The notes beneath the pieces are model-generated. The model was not told where the DNA came from. It saw only the letters and a list, made by a program, of their open reading frames with translations, and made no database searches. The translations under genes and the position numbers were made by a program. Shown in pieces: positions 57,113 through 64,000 of a stretch of DNA of 64,000 nt (position 1 is the first letter of the stretch; each line of letters opens with the position of its first letter). Source of the DNA: Armigeres subalbatus (taxonomy: Eukaryota > Arthropoda > Insecta > Diptera > Culicidae); the NCBI RefSeq assembly GCF_024139115.2, contig NW_026942696.1, positions 1 through 64,000 of the forward strand. The letters are read 5' to 3'.

Positions 57113-57776
57113 CGCCTTAGGTAGGTAGATCAGTGTCAAGTGGGTGGTGCGTCCACTACGCGAACTAAGTTACACTGAACTGTGCGAAGTGTTCCTACAC
57201 GGAAAAGGACCCCGTCCTGCTTGACTGCTGGGAAGTTAATTGAGAAATCGATAGCGTGCAGGATCTGAATGTAGGTCAAGCCCCTTTCGGAAGCAGCGTT
57301 CTGCAGCGCTGGTGCAAGTTTGGATACTCGATTGCAACACTTGCATACATACGATGACATCAAATCCCACATCGTTATTTGCACGTGAACTAGTACCAAG
57401 AACACATTTTGAATTTCTCGAAATTGTATACGAACAGTTTCTGGTGTTCGTCAAGGCCAATTGAGTTGTAAACCATGTGAGCGCGACTACAACAGTACAT
57501 ATACGATTTCGCTTCTATGGGTAGATATGCGACAACAGGTTGGTTGGTCGACGCGGTACAGAGCGGTAGCATTGCTCTAATGAAACCGCACGGTATGGGG
57601 ACCATGTGCGGCTGACTCAGCAGCACAACCACCCGTAGAGGTTTGTTTACGTTTTGGTCGCGAAGAAGCATCATTCGCCGTACAGGAGGCAACCACTACC
57701 AGTTGGAAGCAGCTGATTGAATGTGTTGTTTACTACATTTGGATAAACGTGGATAGTTGGCGGGGAAGTTATCCAT
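57113..57776 (-). pseudogene. Possible broken gene, unknown product
   Basis: ATG at 57776 (MDNFPANYPRLSKC...) runs to a TAG, then the same frame continues from about 57695 (PPVRRMMLLRDQNVNKPLRV...) to 57390. The next frame takes over at about 57405 (VQITMWDLMSSYVCKCC...) to a TGA at 57136. An AATAAA follows on the minus strand at 57107-57112. The combined length of about 210 residues, with one stop and one frameshift, has balanced composition unlike the AT-rich surroundings. Not recognised; chance cannot be excluded. Confidence 0.3.
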
Positions 57777-58345
57777 GAATGAAACGCGATCAACCGCAAG
57801 TGCGCGTGTGCAGAATTTACAGTGGAATAGTTGTATGTTGTTCAGGGTGCTGGTTGGGATTTATTGCTTTTGAAGGTATCACGCGACAAATTTTAACCGA
57901 TTTTGTTGACTATTTTTAGTCAATAAGATTCCTAATCTGCTAGTTCCATCAGTTCAATGAAATATCAAAAGTAATATGTGTTAACGATCTTCTGATATCA
58001 GAATACCCGAGTTTGGCAGATTAGACGAATTTGGTGGACGGACGTTTCTTATTAATAAGGAAGAATACTGTTTAGGCCTCACCCAAAATGCACCAGCTTG
58101 GGCTAAACAATTTATTATTATTATTATCAATTTCAATCAAGATTAAAAGTATCAGTTGCTAACGATTCGATTTGATTTCAGTTGCTCGTTTAGTATGTGA
58201 CCGCAACTACTCAGAAATAATTTCAGAATTCCCCGATAAAATGGGTAGATGATATTTAAGACATTGGAGATCAATGACTGATGTCAATGAGTGCATTATT
58301 ACAGAAACAATATTATATTAGGTCGATACATTTCGAAGGGTATTT
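57777..58345. other. Unassigned, with a (TTA)n retroposon tail
   Basis: 58085-58133 (caccagcttgggctaaacaa then tttattattattatt) looks like the 3' end of a non-LTR element. No gene. Confidence 0.35.
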
Positions 58346-58470
58346 AAATCTCGTCAACAACTTGACGACGGTATTTTTCGGCTCTTTCAGTCTTTACGAT
58401 AAGCTAAAACGGGTTTTACGTCAACTATCCGACGTTTCGGTGTTTATTACATCTTCTTCAGGGATTTAGA
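58346..58470 (-). ncRNA. Hammerhead-like / Penelope-type repeat fragment
   Basis: The minus strand has CCCTGAAGAAGATGTAATAA, ACACCGAAACGTCGGATAGT, TGACGTAAAACCCG. It contains CTGAAGA (fits CUGANGA), a GATGT/ACACC arm, GAAA, and an ACGTC/GACGT arm followed by TA. This order matches the hammerhead core CUGANGA-stem II-GAAA-stem III-NUH. Stem I does not pair and one extra base precedes stem II, so activity is doubtful. Penelope-like elements are known to carry such motifs in their repeats. Confidence 0.3.
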
Positions 58471-58627
58471 GGCTGCGTTTTGTTGTACTTGTGTGTGTCA
58501 TGTCCGACATGTTGCTGTCTAAGAGTTCTACTAATGGCGTCAAACTACGGTGCATGTGTTTCAATTTTGTGCACTCCACTGTTCTATTGAAATATTTCTA
58601 CGAAAAGCATTGTTGCTTTCTGCACCT

Positions 58628-61302
58628 TTTATTATTTTTATTATCAGACTAAGGTCGGAGTGGCCTGTGCGATATATAAAAGTCGTCTCCATTCAGCTCG
58701 GTCCATGGCTGCACGTCGCCAATCACGCAGTCTACGGAGGGTCTGGAAATCGTCCTCCACCTGATCGCCTCCACCAGGTGCCCGCTGTGCACCTCGCTTT
58801 TTTGTTCCCGTCGGATCGTTGTCGAGCATCATTTTCACCGGATTACTGTCCGACATTCTGGCTACGTGCCCGGCCCACCGCAGTCTTCCGATTTCCGCGG
58901 TGTGAACGATGGATGGTTCTTCCAACAGCTGATACAACTCGTGGTTCATTCGCCTCCTCCACGTACCGTTCGCCATCTGCACACCACCATAGATGGTACG
59001 CAACACTTTCTTTTCAAAAACTTCCAGTGCGCGTTGGTCCTCCACGAGCATCGTCCAGGTCTCGTGTCCGTAGAGAACTACCGGTCTTATAAGTGTTTTG
59101 TAGATAGTCAGTTTGGTACGGCGGCGAACTCTATTCGATCGGAGCGGCTTACGGAGTCTAAAGTACGTACGATTTCCAGCCACTATGCGCCTCCGAATTT
59201 CTCTGCTGGTATCGTTATCGGCGGTCACCAGTGAGCCCAAGTACACGAATTCTTCAACCACCTCGATTTCGTCACCACCGATAGAAACTCGTGGTGGGTG
59301 GCTTATATTGACCTCTCTTGAGCCTCTTCCTATCATGTACTTCGTCTTCGACGTGTTGATGACTAGTCCAATCCGTTTAGCTTCGCTTTTCAGTCTGATG
59401 TAGGCTTCCTCCATCCTCTCAAAGTTACGTGCCATGATATCAATGTCGTCGGCGAAACCAAATAACTGGACGGACTTCGTGAAAACCGTACCACTCGTGT
59501 CAATCCCTGCCCTTCGTATTACTCCCTCCAAAGCGATGTTGAATAGCAGACACGAAAGACCATCACCTTGCCGTAACCCGATCCATCGTCGCCTTGATCA
59601 ACCTTATCAGTTTATCCGGAAATCCGTTTTCATGCATTAGCTGCCAAGGCTGGTCCCGATCGATTGTATCATATGCGGCTTTGAAGTCGATAAATAGATG
59701 ATGTGTGGGCACGTTGTATTCGCGGCATTTCTGCAATATCTGACGTATGGCGAACACCTGGTCTGTGGTAGAGCGTTCACCCATAAATCCCGCCTGGTAC
59801 TGCCTCACGAACTCTTTTGCAATTGGTGTTAGTCGGCGGCATAAAATTTGGGAGAGTACCTTGTAGGTGGCGTTCAGCAATGTTATTGCGCGGTAGTTGC
59901 TACAATCCAGCTTATCGCCCTTTTTGTATCTTCCTGCTAGCGCTTTTTCCTCCGGAAAATCGAGTTTTGTCTATTCCGCACCCGTTCCGCACTAACTGCT
60001 CACATTCGCCGTCATACCAGTCGTTTCTCTGATCCGGAGCCATCGTGCCTAGTGCAGCAGTTGCGGTGCTTCCAATGGCGGATCGAATATCTCTCCAGCC
60101 ATCTTCAAGAGATGCTGCGCTTAGCTGCTCTTCCGTTGGGAGTGCCACTTCCAGCTGCTGCGCGTAGTCTTGGGCTAGTCTACCGTCTTGTAGCCGCCCA
60201 ATATTAAGCCGCGGCGGACGACTCCGACGCGTGTTGATCACCGTCGAGAGTTTTGAGCGCAGACATACTGCAACAAGGTAGTGGTCGGATTCAATATTCG
60301 CACTGCGGTAAGTGTGTACGTTCGTGATGTCGGAGAAGAATTTACCGTCGATTAGAACGTGGTCGATTTGGTTTTCCGTTACTTGATTAGGTGATTTCCA
60401 TGTGGCCTTGTGGATATTCTTGCGGGGGAAGAAAGTGCTTCGGACTACCATTCCGCGGGAGGCTGCAAAGTTTATGCATCGTTGGCCGTTGTCGTTCGAT
60501 ACGGTATGCAGACTATCCGGTCCGATGACCGGTCTATACATTTCCTCCCTTCCTACCTGAGCGTTCATGTCACCGATGACGATTTTGACGTCCCGCAGTA
60601 GACATCCATCGTATGTCTGCTCCAGCTGCGGCAGTGCACGTTGATGATGCTATAGTCGAAGAAACGGCCTTTAATCCTCAGCTTGCACATCCTTGCGTTG
60701 ATTGGCTGCCACCCAATCACGCGTTGGCGCATCTTTCCCAGCACTATGAAGCCGGTTCCCAGCTCGTTGGTGGTGCCACAGCTTTGGTAGAAGGTAGCTG
60801 CTCGATGCCCGCTTTTCCACACTTTCTGTCCTGTCCAGCAGATTTCCTGCAGCGCTACGACATCGAAGTTCCGGGGATGTAATTCATCGTAGATTATCCT
60901 GTCGCATCCTGCGAAGCCTAGCGACTTGCAGTTCCATGTTCCAAGCTTCCAATCGTGATCCTTTATTCGTCGCCTAGGTCGTTGCCGATTGTATCGAGTC
61001 GTATTATCTTCTATGTCGTTCGTAATAGTTGTTTTTAAAGGCGGCTTATTGGGCCTGCGCAAACCTCCTGTCTCGTCGGAGGGCCGTCGTGTCAGGGCTG
61101 TTTAGCGTCCCACCTAACACCAGGACTTGGGCTTGTGCGCTTTGAGCGGCACACGGTCGCTTTGGCGGAGCCTACTTGCGGATTCATGCAGCTTTTTATA
61201 GAGGGCCCACTGTCAAACCCCACCACATCCTAGGCAGGCGCCACAACTCGCAGATGGCCTGGGGAGGGATCGTCAAGCCCTTGGACATAATCCCTGCTGC
61301 CG
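58628..61302 (-). mobile_element. RTE-like LINE, copy B2 (internally deleted)
   Basis: Minus strand: endonuclease (60565-61062 WNCKSLGFAGCDRII..., 59912-60568 MNAQVGREEM...ENQIDHVL...IESDHYLV) with a gap of several dozen residues after NVHC. A second deletion at about 59930-59990 removes the RT finger region. The RT palm (59563-59880) has QAGFMGERSTTDQ and IDFKAAYDTIDR, and the rest of RT (58644-59531) has FADDIDIMAR, NTSKTKYMIG, LYGHETWTM and VLRTIYGGVQ, ending in a (TAATAAAAATAATAAAAGG-like) tail. The C-terminal 295 codons are intact. Same family as 32815-36203. Confidence 0.85.
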
Positions 61303-61535
61303 CTTTCGATAAAAGCTGTGTCAATGTTTTATCGCCCGCGCACTTCGTGTAGTCGTTATGTTTATGGTTTTACAAATATTTAAAGGTACCAACTGATGTT
61401 TACCCTTAGTTATAGTTTTCTAGAAATAAAAGGGGGGCGTTTTGGCCAGGTGGGACGCATCATACCGTCTTTCCCTATTGAACAACTTTTCATTCAACCT
61501 AAATATTAAATTAATAGTTCTTTTTTTCTCCACAG
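61303..61535 (+). promoter_or_regulatory. Short promoter/5' UTR region of the macrodomain gene
   Basis: Only about 230 bp separate the LINE B2 5' end from the acceptor (ctttttttctccacag, AG ending 61535). It has an inverted pair CGATAAAA ... TTTTATCG at about 61308-61340, loosely like the TATCGATA DRE core used by fly housekeeping promoters (inference). A non-coding first exon must lie here or further upstream. Confidence 0.35.
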
Positions 61536-61544
61536 GCTTCCAAA

Positions 61545-62041
61545 ATGGCGGGATGCGTTCGCGAAATCGAGGGCGATCTGTTCGCCGTTCCCAAAGATCA
61601 CTCCCTGGCGCACTGTGTCGCTGCTGATTTGAAAATGGGCGGCGGCATTGCGGTAAAATTCAAACAGGTTTTCAAACAGGTCGATGAACTCAAGGCCCAA
61701 AAGGTTGGCGTTGGCGGGGTTGCGGTACTCAAGGATGGCGAACGGTTCGTGTACTACCTGGTCACGAAGCGTGGTTCGATGGACAAACCGACGTATGGCG
61801 ATCTAACGAACTCGCTGGACGCCATGCGGAAACATATGGTAGGATGAAGGTCAAGGTTGAAACGGATTTGTTTTACGTTTAAACATTTTAGGTTGCAAAC
61901 GGTGCTAAAAAGCTGGCTATACCAAGGATCGGGTGTGGCATTGATGGACTTGAGTGGTCAAAGGTAAAAGGTATTCTTAATTCTACTTTTGAACAAGACA
62001 AAGATGTTGAAGTTGTTGTGTTTAATTTTGTTCCAAAATAA
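61545..62041 (+). CDS. OARD1: TARG1/OARD1-type macrodomain ADP-ribose hydrolase, two coding exons
   Basis: Exon 61536-61838 (ATG 61545) joins exon 61892-62041 (TAA 62039-62041) across a 53-bp intron in phase 0 (RKHM|VANGAKKL). The product is 147 aa; human TARG1 is 152. The single macrodomain shows EGDLFAVPKDHSLAHCVAADL, MGGGIAVKFK, GGVAVLKDGERFVYYLVTK, KPTYGDL and IPRIGCGIDGLEW. Lys75 and Asp116 align with the Lys84/Asp125 pair reported as catalytic in human TARG1, which removes ADP-ribose from glutamate/aspartate esters and hydrolyses O-acetyl-ADP-ribose. The acceptor just before the ATG shows that the 5' UTR is spliced. Small intron and compact layout are typical of housekeeping genes. Confidence 0.92.
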
Positions 62042-62091
62042 TTATATTTGAACTAATTTGTACAATTAAAATCTCATGTTCCTTCGTAGTG

Positions 62092-62097
62092 AATAAA
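62092..62097 (+). terminator. Polyadenylation signal of the macrodomain gene
   Basis: AATAAA 51 bp after the stop. Cleavage would fall at about 62110-62130, inside the last coding exon of the opposite-strand gene. Confidence 0.65.
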
Positions 62098-62109
62098 TTG
62101 ATCAATCCT

Positions 62110-63401
62110 TCATTCAATATTGCTAGTGGCTTCATTAACCTCGTCGAATAAATGCCGAAATTTTTCCCTGAGGTTCTTAGATATGAAACTGGGAAACGAT
62201 ACTAAAAGAAAAAATGAAATCAATTTATATTCGATGGGTACAACAAACAGGAACATACGTACTCGAAAAAGTTATATACAAATCACCTCGCTTAGTCTGG
62301 TTCTCCGAATCAGGTATTGGCAATCCTTCACCTTTTATGATTTTCAAATAACCTGGATGGACAACGTCTACAATTTGTATCACAAGTTTCCTACCATCAA
62401 CGCCAACGAATTCCAGTGGAAAGCCAATCAGAGCGTCTTTCAAGCTTATCCGAACCTCCANNNNNNNNNNNNNNNNNNNNNNNNNNNNNNAAAAATGTTC
62501 CCGCTCTCGCACCACGAATACAATATCCGACGGAAAAGTCTTCGGACTACAGTTACCGGCTCCCTCGAAGCGAATCCTGGCTCCGGTAGCAATTCCTGCC
62601 GTTATGGGAACAGTAATGGTTTCCTCTATCATCTTTGTTTGGACTTGGACTTCGTCGACGAACTCCTCACGTGTGATTTTCATCTTCTTGATAGCACCGT
62701 GGTAGATCTCTTCCAGCTCGAGATCGACATATTGCTCGATGTCTGGTGCCTTGGTACGGACGAGGCTGGTGTCGTTCTGGCAAAGAGGCGGGGATTTGTG
62801 ACTGCATCAATCAGATCTCCGTAGGGTGAATAGGTGGCAAAAGAACTCCTGGAAATGTAAATCATAAATTAAATTGAATTTGGAGCTTTAAGTATGATGT
62901 ATTAACTTATAGATCTTCATACAATCGTTTGAAAATTTGTACGGTTGTACAAATCCGGTTGGAGTCACGACACCCGTTTTCAATCCCTCCTCTCCATAAA
63001 GGTCGTAGATTCGTTTCCTTAGGGGGTTTGCTTGAACATAAATTTTGAAATAGTTTTTCTTTTATAAATACTAGCATTCGGCGAGATTGATAGGTCTCAG
63101 CCGAACAATTGAAAAACATCAGGCAAAGAAAAAAATACTAGCATCAGTAATCTTACAAAGTACGTCAAAAGCCTCATTCAGTAGTTCCCAGTAATGAGGC
63201 AACGACAACGATCGAAATGGTATTTCTGGAGTATCATGAAAATCATTCTTGGGATGGCAGCGAACGGCCCATTTTCGATACCTAAATAAAACAAGTTTAA
63301 AAACGAGAATGTGTATTGAAGGGAAAAACCTACGCTAGCCGAATTTCAATTTCGGACGCACTTCTAGGAATGTCCAAAATAGCATAGTAATCAAATCCCA
63401 T
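62110..63401 (-). CDS. DNAJB13: DNAJB13-like co-chaperone, five exons, with a frameshift and a gap
   Basis: Exons on the minus strand: 63401-63334 (ATG), 63281-63157, 63030-62907, 62848-62263, 62201-62110 (TGA). All introns are short (52-126 bp) GT-AG with matching phases: LA|YRKWAV, DVLS|NPLRKR, IYK|SSFATY, ITFSI|SFPSF. About 331 aa; human DNAJB13 is 316. The N-terminal J domain is MGFDYYAILDIPRSASEIEI ... EAFDVLSNPLRKRIYDLYGE with HPK in place of HPD. A short linker leads to type II C-terminal domains (YVDLELEEIYHGAIKKMKIT; GARIRFEGAGN; VDGRKLVIQIVDVVHPGYLKIIKGEGLPIP; GDLYITF). HPD loss (HPL in human) is a known DNAJB13 trait. The family works in radial spokes/sperm axonemes. Frame shifts by one at CCCC (plus GGGG 62790-62793), and 30 N (62461-62490) replace about 10 codons; both may be assembly faults. 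Confidence 0.85.
62461..62490. other. Assembly gap (30 N)
   Basis: Lies within exon 4 of the DNAJB13-like gene. The flanks read VREREHF and EVRISLKDAL in the same frame, so the placeholder size is plausible. Confidence 0.99.
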
Positions 63402-63655
63402 GGTTCTTGATAGAAACAATTACATATACAACTGTAGCCTACTAGATCAAAATGTTTTCAGCCTATTTTATTTAACGTTAAATTTATATTTATTTTTGTT
63501 GTTTTGTGTTTAACAAGATAAAAGTGTTTAGCTCATCAGTCTTTCTTTTTTGTTCAGCTGGGATTTTGAAATGAAAGTTTTAACACATTCTTGTTAGAAT
63601 GTCCTACATTTTTGCCTTTTAATGCACTTTTTGAATTGATCTTAAAGCGTAGTAT
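63402..63655 (-). promoter_or_regulatory. Short 5' flank of the DNAJB13-like gene
   Basis: About 250 bp of AT-rich sequence between the ATG and the SINE TSD. No core element could be assigned. Confidence 0.25.
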
Positions 63656-63664
63656 GGACTTCAA

Positions 63665-63956
63665 CTGGGCCCTCCTTAGCTGTGCGGTAGAATGCGCGGC
63701 TACAAAGCAAGACCATGTTGAGGATGGCTGGGTTCGATTCCCGGTGCCGGTCTAGGCAATTTTCGGTTTGGAAATTGTCTCGACTTCCCTGGACATAAAA
63801 GTATCATCGTGCTAGCCTCATGATATACAAATGCAAAAATGGTAACCTGGCTTAGAAACCTTGCAGTTAATAACTATGGAAGTGCTTAATGAACACTAAA
63901 CTGCGAGGCGGCTCTGTCCCAGTGTGGGGATGTAATGCCAATAAGAAGAAGAAGAA
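63665..63956 (+). mobile_element. Feilai-like tRNA-derived SINE with TSD
   Basis: Head GGGCCCTCCTTAGCTGTGCG, B box GGTTCGATTCC, tail gccaataagaagaagaag. Perfect 9-bp repeats GGACTTCAA at 63656-63664 and 63957-63965. Very similar to 25882-26172, suggesting recent activity. Confidence 0.88.
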
Positions 63957-64000
63957 GGACTTCAAAAGTTTGCAAAAAGATAGGACAATATATAGGAAAT

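Overview
This is eukaryotic, intron-rich, repeat-dominated DNA. It is most likely from a culicine mosquito of the genus Aedes. The reasons are several copies of a tRNA-derived SINE that I recognise as Feilai-like (a gccaataagaagaag tail), RTE-like and R1-like non-LTR retrotransposons, many MITEs with clean target-site duplications, very long introns, and insect-type coding genes lying as small islands between repeats. A run of 30 N at 62461-62490 is an assembly gap.

Layout. (1) 1-21850, plus strand: the 3' part of a gene for an acidic then basic, low-complexity, nuclear-looking protein. Its three visible exons are 1-155, 18713-19587 and 21743-21850. The 18.6-kb first intron holds a 5.4-kb hAT-like element with an 8-bp TSD, a 1.26-kb hAT element nested in a cluster of Harbinger-type MITEs, a retroposon with a 24-bp TSD, and an RTE-like LINE. 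(2) 21851-29744: 3' UTR and intergenic DNA with MITEs, a Feilai-like SINE and a short tandem array. (3) 29745-31595, minus strand: a complete malate/L-lactate dehydrogenase-2 family oxidoreductase in four exons. A candidate presequence-coding exon at 46162-46438 has matching splice phase, which would make a 14.6-kb intron. That intron contains a LINE, a 3'-truncated R1-like element and a 3.3-kb hairpin satellite. (4) 46439-61302: a pogo-like transposase remnant, a 1.5-kb GGAATTCC-rich satellite, a second RTE-like LINE with nested insertions, a 2.2-kb TTA-flanked TIR element, a possible pseudogene, and another LINE. (5) 61303-64000: two compact convergent genes, a TARG1/OARD1-type macrodomain ADP-ribose hydrolase (plus) and a DNAJB13-type co-chaperone (minus). 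Their stop codons are 68 bp apart. A fresh Feilai-like SINE lies upstream of DNAJB13.

The protein genes do not form a pathway: one chromatin-like protein, one NAD(P)-dependent oxidoreductase, one nuclear/cytosolic ADP-ribose hydrolase, one axonemal co-chaperone. The most informative content is the mobile DNA. Insertions into insertions give relative ages. Notable items are a 59-bp retroposed unit with a 10-bp TSD, two unrelated satellites with a unit of about 24 bp, and coding irregularities in two host genes (an in-frame TGA at 19504, a one-base frameshift at 62790). All gene models come from reading splice sites and protein similarity by eye; no search was run.
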